Assembly: GCA_036389455.1 (NCBI GenBank)
Contig: DASVPW010000013.1
Coordinates: 27,133-91,132 of the forward strand
Length of the DNA stretch: 64,000 nucleotides
Direction of reading: 5' to 3'
From: JAJKJG01 sp036389455
GTDB lineage: Bacteria; Pseudomonadota; Alphaproteobacteria; Rhizobiales; Beijerinckiaceae
Each line of letters starts with the position of its first letter. Position 1 is the first letter of the stretch. The notes beneath the pieces were generated by a model. The model did not search any database, had not been told where the DNA came from, and saw only the letters and a list, made by a program, of their open reading frames with translations. Positions 33,471 through 42,275 of the stretch are shown piece after piece. The translations under genes and the position numbers were made by a program.

Positions 33471-34724
33471 ATGCTGACGAGACGAACGCTCCTTCAATCG
33501 ACCGCCGCCATGACGCTCGCCGGCATCGGCGGGCAGGCACGGGCGCAAGGCGCCAAGGAGGTCGCAATCGGCGTGCTCTACCCCCTCTCGGGCGCGAGCG
33601 CCCAGATCGGGGTCGATGCCAAGACGGCGTTCGAGACGGCCGCGGAGCTCATCAACAACGGCCACGATCTCGACCTGCCGTTCGCGAAGAGCGCCGGTCT
33701 CCAGGGCCTCGGCGGGGCGAAGATCCGCCTCGTCTTCGCCGACCACCAGGGCGACCCGCAGAAGGGCCGCGCCGAGGCCGAGCGCGTGATCACCCAGGAC
33801 AAGGTCGCGGCGATCGTCGGCACCTACCAGAGCGCGGTCGCCGCGACCGTGAGCCAGTCCTGCGAGCGCTACGCCGTGCCGTTCGTATCGGCCGACAACT
33901 CGTCGCCGAGCCTGCACCGGCGCGGCCTCAAGTACTTCTTCCGCGCCGCCGCCCACGACGAGATGTTCTCGGTCATCATGTTCGACTTCCTCGATTCGAT
34001 CCGCAAGAAGGGCGAGAAGATCGAGAGCGTCGCCCTCTTCCACGAGGACACGATCTTCGGCACCGACTCCTCCAACGTGCAGCTCAAGCTCGCGGGCGAG
34101 CGCGGCTACAAGGTCGTGTCCGACATCAAGTACCGGGCGAACACGCCCTCGCTCACCTCGGAGGTGCAGCAGCTCAAGGCCGCGAACGCCGACGTGCTGA
34201 TGCCGTCGAGCTACACCACGGATTCGATCCTCTTGGTCAAGACCATGAGCGAGCTCGGCTACAAGCCGAAGGCGATCGTCGCCCAGGCCGCCGGCTTCTC
34301 CGAGCAGGCCCTCTACGACGCCGTCGGCGACAAGCTCGAAGGCGCCATCACCCGCGGCAGCTTCTCCCTCGACCTCGCCCAGAAGCGCGCCTCGGTCGCC
34401 AAGGTTAACGAGATGTTCAAGGCGAAGTCGGGCAAGGACCTCAACGACAACACGGCGCGGGAGTTCATGGCCCTCCTCGTGCTCGCCGACGCGATCGACC
34501 GGGCGAAGTCGACGGAGGGGGCGAAGATCCGCGACGCACTGGCGGCGACCGACCTCCCCGGCGAGCGCACCATCATGCCGTGGAAGCGGGTCAAGTTCGA
34601 CGAGATGGGCCAGAACAACGACGCCGACCCGGTGCTGCTGCAGTACACCAAGGGCAGGCTCGTCACGGTCTTCCCGCTGCAGGCCGCGGTCGCCGAGCCG
34701 CTCTGGCCGATGTTCAAGGCGTGA
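33471..34724 (+). CDS. HAAT-type ABC transporter substrate-binding protein
   Basis: Periplasmic binding protein of 417 aa. MLTRRTLLQSTAAMTLAGIG carries a twin-arginine-like RRTLL motif before the hydrophobic stretch, so export may be via Tat or Sec; the mature part starts near ARAQGAKEVAIGVLYPLSGA. The Peripla_BP_6 domain includes VIGVDAKT-type and IRLVFADHQGDPQKGRAEAE segments. GGGAGAGC precedes the ATG. First gene of the second complete HAAT operon; ligand unknown. Confidence 0.94.
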   Translation: MLTRRTLLQSTAAMTLAGIGGQARAQGAKEVAIGVLYPLSGASAQIGVDAKTAFETAAELINNGHDLDLPFAKSAGLQGLGGAKIRLVFADHQGDPQKGRAEAERVITQDKVAAIVGTYQSAVAATVSQSCERYAVPFVSADNSSPSLHRRGLKYFFRAAAHDEMFSVIMFDFLDSIRKKGEKIESVALFHEDTIFGTDSSNVQLKLAGERGYKVVSDIKYRANTPSLTSEVQQLKAANADVLMPSSYTTDSILLVKTMSELGYKPKAIVAQAAGFSEQALYDAVGDKLEGAITRGSFSLDLAQKRASVAKVNEMFKAKSGKDLNDNTAREFMALLVLADAIDRAKSTEGAKIRDALAATDLPGERTIMPWKRVKFDEMGQNNDADPVLLQYTKGRLVTVFPLQAAVAEPLWPMFKA

Positions 34725-34740
34725 GGCGCTTCCCCACAGG

Positions 34741-34827
34741 GTCGTCCCGGGCGGCCGCAGGCCGACCCGGGGGCGTCGGCGCGTGGCCGTGGATCCCGGC
34801 TCTCCGCTGCGCTCCGGCCGGGATGAC
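34741..34827. repeat. type-A palindromic repeat, copy 4, between binding-protein and permease genes
   Basis: Starts GTCGTCCCGGGCGGCC and ends in a 37-base right arm (34791-34827) that matches the right arm of the copy at 9544-9580 with two changes. It lies in the 124-bp gap between the binding-protein and LivH genes, mirroring the arrangement at 19246-19411. Confidence 0.82.
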
Positions 34828-34848
34828 AGCGGAGAGGGTTGCGCCCAG

Positions 34849-35730
34849 ATGCTGACCCCCGAGATCGTCGTCCAGATCCTGGTCAGCGGCCTCCTCATGG
34901 GGCTGATCTACGCCCTCATCGCGGTCGGGCTGTCGCTGATCTTCGGGCTCATGGACGTCGTCAACTTCGCCCACGGCGAGTTCCTGATGACGGCCATGTA
35001 CGCGATGTTCGGCCTCGTGCTCGCGACCGCCCTCGACCCGCTGCTCCTGACGCCAATCGTCACGGCGCTGCTGTTCGTGTTCGGCGCCGCCTGCTACGTC
35101 GGCATCGTGCGCCACGCCATGCGGGTGAAGGCCAACATCGGCATGGTGCAGGTGTTCGCGACCTTCGGCCTCGCGATCCTGATCCGCGGCCTCGCCCAGC
35201 TCCTGTTCACGCCGGACTACAAGAGCGTCCCGTCGACTTGGCTCGGCGGCAAGACGGTCTCGCTCGCCGGCGTGTTCCTGCCGGCGCCGCAGCTCGTCGG
35301 CGCCTTCGTCTCGGTCGCGGCCTTCGTGGCCTTATGGCTCCTCATGACCCGCACGGACTTCGGCAAGGCGCTCGAGGCGACGCGCGAGGACGCGGGCGCC
35401 GTCGCCCTCGTCGGCATCGACAAGAACCGGGTGTTCACCCTCGGCTGGGGCCTCGGCGCGGCCCTCGTCGGGCTTGCCGGCTCGATCATGGCAATCTTCT
35501 ACTACATCCACCCGGACGTCGGCGGGCCCTTCGCGCTCATCGCCTACGTGGTGGTGGCGCTCGGCGGCTTCGGCAGCGTGTTCGGGGCGCTCGCGGCGGG
35601 CGTGATCGTCGGCCTCGTCGAGGCGGTCACGGCGACGCTCCTGCCGCCGGCGCTGAAGTCCGTCGGCATCTACGCGGTCTACATGGCGGTCGTGTTCTTC
35701 CGGCCCCGCGGCCTGTTCGGGTCGCTCTAG
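34849..35730 (+). CDS. LivH-type ABC transporter permease
   Basis: Inner-membrane permease, 293 aa. It begins MLTPEIVVQILVSGLLMGLI and contains the family motif LIFGLMDVVNFAHGEFLMTA and the C-terminal loop VVVALGGFGSVFGALAAGVI. GGAGAGGG about 10 bases upstream is the likely ribosome-binding site; longer in-frame extensions run into the palindrome. Its stop is immediately followed by the LivM ATG. Confidence 0.93.
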   Translation: MLTPEIVVQILVSGLLMGLIYALIAVGLSLIFGLMDVVNFAHGEFLMTAMYAMFGLVLATALDPLLLTPIVTALLFVFGAACYVGIVRHAMRVKANIGMVQVFATFGLAILIRGLAQLLFTPDYKSVPSTWLGGKTVSLAGVFLPAPQLVGAFVSVAAFVALWLLMTRTDFGKALEATREDAGAVALVGIDKNRVFTLGWGLGAALVGLAGSIMAIFYYIHPDVGGPFALIAYVVVALGGFGSVFGALAAGVIVGLVEAVTATLLPPALKSVGIYAVYMAVVFFRPRGLFGSL

Positions 35731-36753
35731 ATGGCAACCTCGGCGCTCGCCCCCGAAGCCCTCTCGGCCGACCTCTCGGCGCACGCCCGCAGGCGGCGCA
35801 ATCAGCTCCTGACGGCGGCGGTGGTCGCGGCGGCGGTCGCCTGCCTGCCGCTCCTCGTGACCGACGTCTACGTCCAGAACATCATCGTGCTGACGCTGAT
35901 GTATGCGGCGCTGTCGCAGAGCTGGAACATCCTCGGCGGCTACTGCGGCCAGATCTCGCTTGGCCACGCGCTCTACTTCGGCATCGGCGCCTATGCGACG
36001 ATGCTGCTCTACACCAAGCTCGGCGTCCTGCCCTGGGTCGGCATGGCGGCGGGCGGCGTGCTCGCGGCGCTTGCCGCCCTCGCCCTCGGCTATCCGACCT
36101 TCCGGCTCGCCGGCCACTACTTTACCATCGCGACCATCGTCATCGCCGAGGCCGCCTATCTCCTCGTCCAGAACTGGGAATGGGCCGGCGCCGCGCTCGG
36201 CATCCAGTTGCCTTTCGGGCCCGACAGCTGGACGACGTTCCAGTTCGCCCGCAACAAGCTGCCCTACATCTACTTCGCCCTCTTCCTCGCGTGCCTGACC
36301 TGGCTCGTCACCTGGATCATCGAGGACTCGAAGTGGGGCTACTGGTGGCGGGCCGTGAAGGACAACACGCCGGCGGCCGAGAGCCTCGGCGTCGTGGTGT
36401 TCCGCTCGAAGATGGCGGCGGCGGCGGTGTCGGCCTTCTTCACCGCGGTCGGCGGCGCCTTCTATGCCCTGTTCGTGTCCTACATCGACCCGGACAGCGT
36501 CATGGGCTTCCACTTCTCGCTCCTCATGGCGCTGCCGGCGGTGCTCGGCGGCATCGGGACCCTGTGGGGGCCGGCGCTCGGCGCCGCGATCCTGATCCCC
36601 GTCACCGAGCTCACCCGCAGCTACATCGGCGGTTCCGGGCGCGGCACCGACCTCATCGTCTACGGCGCCCTCGTGATGGTGATCGCGCTTGCCCGCCCGC
36701 AGGGGCTCGTGAGCCTGTTCGGGCGCGCGCCCACGCGGAGCCGGGAGCCGTGA
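35731..36753 (+). CDS. LivM-type ABC transporter permease
   Basis: Second permease subunit, 340 aa. A ~35-residue cytoplasmic N-terminus rich in Ala and Arg precedes the membrane core; the signature SWNILGGYCGQISLGHALYF lies at about 68-87, and MALPAVLGGIGTLWGPALGA near the C-terminus is the conserved cytoplasmic loop. The stop overlaps the ATPase start (GTGA). Confidence 0.93.
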   Translation: MATSALAPEALSADLSAHARRRRNQLLTAAVVAAAVACLPLLVTDVYVQNIIVLTLMYAALSQSWNILGGYCGQISLGHALYFGIGAYATMLLYTKLGVLPWVGMAAGGVLAALAALALGYPTFRLAGHYFTIATIVIAEAAYLLVQNWEWAGAALGIQLPFGPDSWTTFQFARNKLPYIYFALFLACLTWLVTWIIEDSKWGYWWRAVKDNTPAAESLGVVVFRSKMAAAAVSAFFTAVGGAFYALFVSYIDPDSVMGFHFSLLMALPAVLGGIGTLWGPALGAAILIPVTELTRSYIGGSGRGTDLIVYGALVMVIALARPQGLVSLFGRAPTRSREP

Positions 36754-37481
36754 GCGGGGCGCCGCTGCTCGATGTGCAGAAGGTGTCGCGCCGGTTCGGC
36801 GGGCTCGTCGCCAACAGCGACGTCTCGATCCGGGTCGAGCCAGGTGAGATCGTCGGCCTCATCGGCCCGAACGGGGCCGGCAAGTCGACCCTGTTCAACC
36901 TGATCGCCGGCGCCATCCCGCCCTCCGCCGGGCGCATCCTCCTCGAAGGCGAGGACGTGACCGGCCTGAAAGCCCCGCAGCTCTGCCGGCGCGGGGTCGC
37001 GCGCACCTTCCAGGTCGTGCGCAGCTTCGATTCCATGAGCGTCATCGACAACGTCGTGGTCGGCGCCCTCGTGCGCCGCGCCGGCACGGCGGCGGCGCGG
37101 CGCAAGGCCTCGGAGGTGCTTGAGTTCACCGGCCTCGCCGGCCGGGCCGGGGCGCCCGCCGGCGAACTCACGCCGCCCGAGAAGCGCCGCCTCGAGGTCG
37201 CGCGCGCGCTCGCGACCGAGCCGAAGCTTCTGCTGCTCGACGAGGTCATGACCGGCCTTACCCCGGCGGAGGCGCAGCGCGGCGTCGAGCTCGTGCGCCG
37301 CGTGCGCGATCTCGGCGTGACGATCCTCATGGTCGAGCATGTCATGGAGATCGTGATGCCGCTCGTCGACCGGGCCATCGTGCTCGACCTCGGGCGCGTG
37401 CTCTCGGAGGGCAAGCCGGCCGCGGTCGCCGCCGACCCCAAGGTGATCGCCGCCTACCTCGGGGACCGCCGCCGTGCTTGA
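36750..37481 (+). CDS. LivG-type ABC transporter ATP-binding protein
   Basis: ATPase subunit, 243 aa, starting at GTG 36750 within the LivM stop. Walker A GPNGAGKST, Q-loop ARTFQVVRSF, Walker B LLLLDEVMTGLTPAE and H-loop LMVEHVMEIV are intact. The signature position reads LTPPEKRRLEVARAL, lacking the Ser-Gly-Gly core; this variant recurs in some LivG subgroups. It overlaps the LivF gene by 8 nt. Confidence 0.94.
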   Translation: MSGAPLLDVQKVSRRFGGLVANSDVSIRVEPGEIVGLIGPNGAGKSTLFNLIAGAIPPSAGRILLEGEDVTGLKAPQLCRRGVARTFQVVRSFDSMSVIDNVVVGALVRRAGTAAARRKASEVLEFTGLAGRAGAPAGELTPPEKRRLEVARALATEPKLLLLDEVMTGLTPAEAQRGVELVRRVRDLGVTILMVEHVMEIVMPLVDRAIVLDLGRVLSEGKPAAVAADPKVIAAYLGDRRRA

Positions 37482-38178
37482 GGTGCGCGATCTCACCACC
37501 GCCTACCAGGGCCTCATCGCCATCTCGGGGGTGTCCATCGACGTGGCCGAGGGCGAGATCGTTGCCGTCGCGGGGGCGAACGGCGCCGGCAAATCGACGC
37601 TCCTCAAGACCATCGCCGGCCTCGAGCGCCCGCGCTCGGGGAGCATCGCATTCGAGGGGCGGCGCATCGACGGCGCCCCGGGGCACGTCATCACGGCGCT
37701 CGGCATCGCCTTCGTGCCCGAGAACCGGCGCCTGTTCCCGCGCCTGTCCGTGCGCGACAACCTGCGCCTCGGCAGCTACCTCCATCGCGGCAAGGCCGAC
37801 CGCGAGGAGCCGCTGGAGCGCGTCTTCACCCTGTTCCCGCGCCTCAAGGAACGCCTCGACCAGCGCGCCGAGACTCTCTCCGGCGGCGAGCAGCAGATGC
37901 TCGCCATCTCCCGCGCCCTGATGACCCGGCCGCTTCTTCTCATGCTCGACGAGCCCTCGCAGGGGATCATGCCGAAGCTCGTCGACGAGATCTTCGACGC
38001 GGTGGTGACGATCCGCGGCAGCGGCACCACGGTCCTGATCGTCGAGCAGCGCCTCACCGAATGCCTGCAGATCGCGGACCGGGGCTACGTGCTCCAGACC
38101 GGGCGCGTCGTGATCAGCGGCTCGGCCCGCGAGGTCCTGGAGCACACGGACGTGCGCAAGGCCTATCTCGGGGTTTGA
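37474..38178 (+). CDS. LivF-type ABC transporter ATP-binding protein
   Basis: ATPase subunit, 234 aa, with a GTG start. Walker A GANGAGKST, canonical signature LSGGEQQMLAISRAL, Walker B LLLMLDEPSQGIMP and an H-loop variant VLIVEQRLTE are present; it ends VRKAYLGV. The paired LivG has a degenerate signature, so one composite ATP site is expected to be the stronger one. Last of the five importer genes; a small barrel-like protein gene follows 29 bp later. Confidence 0.95.
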   Translation: MLEVRDLTTAYQGLIAISGVSIDVAEGEIVAVAGANGAGKSTLLKTIAGLERPRSGSIAFEGRRIDGAPGHVITALGIAFVPENRRLFPRLSVRDNLRLGSYLHRGKADREEPLERVFTLFPRLKERLDQRAETLSGGEQQMLAISRALMTRPLLLMLDEPSQGIMPKLVDEIFDAVVTIRGSGTTVLIVEQRLTECLQIADRGYVLQTGRVVISGSAREVLEHTDVRKAYLGV

Positions 38179-38207
38179 GAAGATATCGCCGCAAGGGAGC
38201 TCGACGG

Positions 38208-38861
38208 ATGCCTCTGGCCGGAAAAGGAATGCTCGTCACGTCCATGGACGTCGATCCGGCGGACGAGGCGGAGTTCAACCGCTGGTACGACCGGGAGCAT
38301 CTCGCTGAAAGAGTCGCGATCGACGGCTTCCTCGAGGCGAGGCGCTACGTCGCCCACAGGGCCTCGCCGAAGTACTTCTGCACCTACTCGACCGAGCGAT
38401 TCGAGACCCTGACGAGCCCGGCCTACGCCGAGGCGCTGGCGAACCAGACCGAGCGGTCGAAGACAAACATCGCCCGCTTCCGGAACATGGGCCGGGTCAT
38501 CGGCCGGATCACCGCGAGCCGCGGGCAAGGCCGCGGCGCCGCGCTCGGCGTCGTCCGCCTGCGCCCGCCACCCGAGGGCCGGGACGCGCTGCGGGCCGCG
38601 CTCCGCGAGTTGCTCGATCCTGGCCCGCTCGACGGGATCGTCTCGATGCACCTCGTCGAGAGCGACCCCGCGCTGTCGAAGTCGCTCACCGAGCCCGACG
38701 CGCCCAATCCCGGCGCCGGCGACTGGTACGTGCTGATCGACGGCGCCGGCATCGAGCCGATCGAGGACATCGCCGAAGCACGCTTCGGCCGGCTCGACGC
38801 AACCCGCATCTCGACCGGCCTCTACCGCCTCCTGTGGGACCTCGCGAAGAGCGATCTGTAG
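38208..38861 (+). CDS. hypothetical protein, possible dimeric alpha/beta-barrel
   Basis: Soluble protein of 217 aa without signal peptide. MLVTSMDVDPADEAEFNRWY, then DREHLAERVAIDGFLEARRY, looks like the first half of a ferredoxin-like alpha/beta-barrel domain (as in EthD or antibiotic-biosynthesis monooxygenase folds), and the second half (GVVRLRPPPEGRDALRAALR) looks like a repeat of it. The ATG at 38208 follows AAGGGAGC. It is directly downstream of the HAAT operon and probably co-transcribed, so it may process the transported compound. No specific activity can be assigned. Confidence 0.75.
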   Translation: MPLAGKGMLVTSMDVDPADEAEFNRWYDREHLAERVAIDGFLEARRYVAHRASPKYFCTYSTERFETLTSPAYAEALANQTERSKTNIARFRNMGRVIGRITASRGQGRGAALGVVRLRPPPEGRDALRAALRELLDPGPLDGIVSMHLVESDPALSKSLTEPDAPNPGAGDWYVLIDGAGIEPIEDIAEARFGRLDATRISTGLYRLLWDLAKSDL

Positions 38862-38881
38862 CGGAAGGGGCCGGCCGCGGC

Positions 38882-41089
38882 CTACACCAGCTTGACGTTC
38901 TTCAGCGGCAGGCTGCGGACCGGCTTGCCGATCGCGGCGTGGATCGCGTTGAGGACCGCCGGCGCGACGACGCAGATCGTCGGCTCGCCGACGCCGCCCC
39001 AGAAGTCGTGCCCGGCCACGATCACGGTCTCGACCTTCGGCATCTCGGCGATCTTGAGAATCTCATAGGTGTCGAAGTTGAGGTTCGTCATGCGTCCCTT
39101 GTCGACCGCGCACTCGCCGTAGAACGTGGCGGAGAGGCCGTAGGCGACCGAGCCTTCGACCTGCGCCGCGATCTGGTCCGGGTTGACGGCGTGGCCGCAG
39201 TTCACCGCCAGCACCATGCGGTGGACCTTGACCTTGCCGGCGTCGTTCACCGAGACCTCGGCGACGGCCGCCGAATAGCTGCCGTAGCCCATGAACTGGG
39301 CGATGCCGCGGTGGACGCCCGGCGGCAGCGGCGTGCCCCAGCCGCCTTTCTCGGCCGCGGCGTTGAGCGCCGCGAGGTGCTTGGGGAAATTGCCCATGAG
39401 GGTGCGGCGGAACTCGAGCGGGTCTTTCCCAGCCGCCCGCGCCACCTCGTCGATGAAGCACTCGAGGTAGACGCCGTTCTGGTTGGTGTTGACTCCCCGC
39501 CACGGGCCGACCGGCACGTGCGTGTTGCGCATCGCGTACTCGATCAGGAGGTTCGGCACGGTGTAGCCGAGCTGCGCCTCGCCGGGCTGCTCCCAGTAGC
39601 CCTGGAGCTGGCGCTCGTCCTTCCCGTTCTTGATCGCGGATGGATTGGAGAACGCGTTGATGGATTGGCCGGACACGCGGATGTGAAGGCCGATCAGGTT
39701 TCCGTTCGCATCGAGGCCGGCCTTGAGCCGGCATTGCGAGATCGGCCGGAAGACGTCGTGGGCGAGGTCCTCCTCCCGGCTCCAGATCAGCTTCACGGGC
39801 GTGTCCGGGAACTCCTTCGCGATCGCGACCGCCTCGTGGACGTAGTCCTGCGTGCCGCCGCGCCGGCCGAAGCCGCCGCCGAGGTCGTGCTTGTGGACCT
39901 CGCACCGGTTCAGCGGCAGTCCGGAGGCGGCCGAGAGCGCCGCGAGCGACGCCTCGGCGTTCTGGGTCGCGACCCAGACCTCGGCCCGGTCGGCCGAGAC
40001 CCGCGCCGTGCAGTTCATGGTCTCCATGCAGGCGTGGGCGAGGAACGGCGTGCCGTAGACGGCCTCGACGGTCTTCGCCGCTCCCTCGATCGCCTTGAGG
40101 GCGTCGCCATTCGCCCGCTCGCCGTTCGTGTCCGTCGCGGCGAGGCCGGTCTTGAGATGGTCCGCGATGGTGGCGTCCGACTGGGCCGCGTTCGGTCCCT
40201 CGTTCCAGGCAATCGGCAGCGCCGCAAGCGCGGTCTTTGCCCGCCACCACGTGTCGGCGACGACTGCGACCGCCGTATCCGAAACCTTCACGACGCGCCG
40301 GACACCCGGAAGCTCCTTGATCTTCGCCTCGTCGTAACTCTCGAGCCTGCCGCCGTAGACCGGGCAGTGCTTGATCGCGGCGCACAGCATGCCGGGCAGC
40401 TTCACGTCGATCGCGTAAACCTTGGCGCCGGTGAGCTTGTCGGCGGTGTCGAGCCGCTTCATCGGCTTGCCGGCGATGGTCCAGTCCTTCGGGTCCTTGA
40501 GTTTGATGCCCTTCGGGTCGGGGGGGGTGAGCCGGGCGGCGGCGGCGGCGAGCTTGCCGTAGCTCGCCGAGCGGTTCGAGGCCGCGTGCGTCACGATGCC
40601 GTTCGCGACAGTGAGCTCGGCGAGAGGCACCTTCCAGTCCTCGGCCGCGGCCTGCATGAGCATGATGCGCGCCGCCGCGCCGCCGCGGCGGACGTAGTCG
40701 TGCGAGGTGCGGATGCCGCGGCTGCCGCCGGTGCCCATCTCGCCCCAGACGCGGTTGCGGGCGAGGTTCTGGCCGGCGGTGATCGATTCCGTCGCGACCT
40801 TCGTCCAGTCGCACCCGAGCTCCTCGGCGACGAGCTGGGCGAGGCCCGTGAGCGTGCCCTGGCCCATCTCGGAGCGCGCGATGCGGATCACGCAGGTGTC
40901 GTTGGGCCGGATGACGACCCAGGCGTTGACCTCGGCTCCGGCGCCGCCCGCGGCGCCCTGGGCCTTCGCCGGGGAAACCCCGGGCGGCAGGTGGAATCCG
41001 AGGGACAGGCCGCCGGCCGCCGCCGCGGAGCCGACGACGAACCTGCGGCGCGAGAGCCTCGGGGCTTTATGGCTGACGGTCTCTTCCAC
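38882..41089 (-). CDS. xanthine dehydrogenase-family molybdopterin-binding subunit (isoquinoline 1-oxidoreductase beta-like)
   Basis: Large subunit of a molybdenum hydroxylase, 735 aa, of the IorB type. A Tat signal is visible (SRRRFV at 13-18 before a hydrophobic stretch), so the enzyme is probably periplasmic. Mo-cofactor-binding regions include SEMGQGTLTGLAQLVAEELG, the GGGFGRRG loop and PWRGVNTNQNGVYLECFIDE; the catalytic Glu is in GGVGEPTICV (about E702). These enzymes normally need a small [2Fe-2S] subunit and often a cytochrome; neither is encoded next to it. Substrate unknown (N-heterocycles or aldehydes in relatives). Convergent with the preceding gene. Confidence 0.92.
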   Translation of the reverse strand: MEETVSHKAPRLSRRRFVVGSAAAAGGLSLGFHLPPGVSPAKAQGAAGGAGAEVNAWVVIRPNDTCVIRIARSEMGQGTLTGLAQLVAEELGCDWTKVATESITAGQNLARNRVWGEMGTGGSRGIRTSHDYVRRGGAAARIMLMQAAAEDWKVPLAELTVANGIVTHAASNRSASYGKLAAAAARLTPPDPKGIKLKDPKDWTIAGKPMKRLDTADKLTGAKVYAIDVKLPGMLCAAIKHCPVYGGRLESYDEAKIKELPGVRRVVKVSDTAVAVVADTWWRAKTALAALPIAWNEGPNAAQSDATIADHLKTGLAATDTNGERANGDALKAIEGAAKTVEAVYGTPFLAHACMETMNCTARVSADRAEVWVATQNAEASLAALSAASGLPLNRCEVHKHDLGGGFGRRGGTQDYVHEAVAIAKEFPDTPVKLIWSREEDLAHDVFRPISQCRLKAGLDANGNLIGLHIRVSGQSINAFSNPSAIKNGKDERQLQGYWEQPGEAQLGYTVPNLLIEYAMRNTHVPVGPWRGVNTNQNGVYLECFIDEVARAAGKDPLEFRRTLMGNFPKHLAALNAAAEKGGWGTPLPPGVHRGIAQFMGYGSYSAAVAEVSVNDAGKVKVHRMVLAVNCGHAVNPDQIAAQVEGSVAYGLSATFYGECAVDKGRMTNLNFDTYEILKIAEMPKVETVIVAGHDFWGGVGEPTICVVAPAVLNAIHAAIGKPVRSLPLKNVKLV

Positions 41090-41225
41090 GGCAGACCTCC
41101 TCGATCCGGAGGCTGGAGCCTAGACCATTTTCCATCTCCTTGCACCCGGCGTCCCGCTCCACCGGGTTTTCGCCGAGCCGGCCACCCTTCCTGAGCGGCA
41201 CGCTGAACGGCGGCGTGCGCCGCGG

Positions 41226-42164
41226 TCAGACCGCCTTCTCGGAGCGGCGCTTGCGGGCGTAGTCGAGGAGCGCCTCGTCGGCCGTCTCGGGCAGCTTGAT
41301 CTCGATGGTCGCGAGGAGGTCGCCGCGCCCGTCCTTGCCGGGCAGGCCCTTGCCGCGCAGGCGGAAGGTGCGCCCCGAGCTCGTCATCGGCGGGATCGTC
41401 ATGTCGAGGGCGCCGGTCAGCGTCGGGACCCGCACGGTCCCGCCGAGCACCGCTTCGTCGAGCTCGACCGGGACCCGCACCCTCAGGTTCGAGCCCTCCG
41501 CCGTGAAGCGCTCGTGCGGCAGGATGCGGATCGTCAGGAGCGCGTCGCCGGCCTCGCCGCCGGTGCCACCGCGGCCGAGGCCGCGCAGGCGGATCGTCTG
41601 CCCGTCGGCGACGCCCTTGGGGATCACCACGTCGATCTCGCGCCCGCCCGGCAGGGCGACGCGCTTTCTCGCCTCGCCGGCGATCTCCTCAAGGGTGACG
41701 TCGAGGGTGGCGGATACGTCCTCGCCGCGCGGGCGCCGTGCCGTGCGGGCCTGAGCGCCCGCGCGCTCGCGGAAGGCGTCGCCGAAGAGCTGCGAGAAGA
41801 TGTCGTCGGCTGCCCCGCCCCCGCGCCCGCTGCGACGTCCGCCGAACGGGCCGTCGGAGCCGAAGCCGAAGGAAAAGCTCTCGAAGCCGTCGTGCCCGCC
41901 GCCGGGACGGCCGGTGAAGCCCTCGAAGCCCTGGAAGCGGGGCTTGCCCTCGGCATCGATCTCGCCGCGGTCGAACTGGGCGCGCTTGCCCTCGTCGCCG
42001 AGGATTTCGTAGGCCGCGTTCAGCTCAGCGAAGCGGTCCTTGGCCTTGGGATCGCCGGCGTTGCGGTCCGGATGGTGCGCCTTCGCGGCCTTGCGGAACG
42101 CCTTCTTGATCTCCGCCGGACTCGCTGTGCGGGCGACGCCGAGGATGTCGTACGGATTGCGCAT
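41226..42164 (-). CDS. DnaJ-like co-chaperone, type B (CbpA-like)
   Basis: J-domain protein of 312 aa. The J domain occupies residues 1-70 with HPD at 31-33; a Gly/Phe-rich linker follows (FEGFTGRPGGGHDGFESFSF and on). The two C-terminal substrate-binding beta domains contain GREIDVVIPKGVADGQTIRL and FRLRGKGLPGKDGRGDLLAT. The Cys-rich zinc finger of DnaJ is absent, so it is a CbpA/DjlB-type partner of DnaK. ATG 42164 (MRNPYDILGV) is chosen over an in-frame upstream start. Confidence 0.93.
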   Translation of the reverse strand: MRNPYDILGVARTASPAEIKKAFRKAAKAHHPDRNAGDPKAKDRFAELNAAYEILGDEGKRAQFDRGEIDAEGKPRFQGFEGFTGRPGGGHDGFESFSFGFGSDGPFGGRRSGRGGGAADDIFSQLFGDAFRERAGAQARTARRPRGEDVSATLDVTLEEIAGEARKRVALPGGREIDVVIPKGVADGQTIRLRGLGRGGTGGEAGDALLTIRILPHERFTAEGSNLRVRVPVELDEAVLGGTVRVPTLTGALDMTIPPMTSSGRTFRLRGKGLPGKDGRGDLLATIEIKLPETADEALLDYARKRRSEKAV

Positions 42165-42275
42165 GGGTTCGCTTCCAGCCGGTGCCTGTCGCAAAGGACT
42201 TGGTTCACCGGTGATATGGGTAAAGTGTTGCCGGCGTGCAACGGTCCTCCCCTCGCCGTGTCAGGGGAGAAGCGG

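Noticed and set aside
36750..37481. LivG with inactive signature as a broken transporter
   Set aside because: LTPPEKRRLE-type signatures recur in LivG subgroups and Walker A/B, Q- and H-loops are intact.
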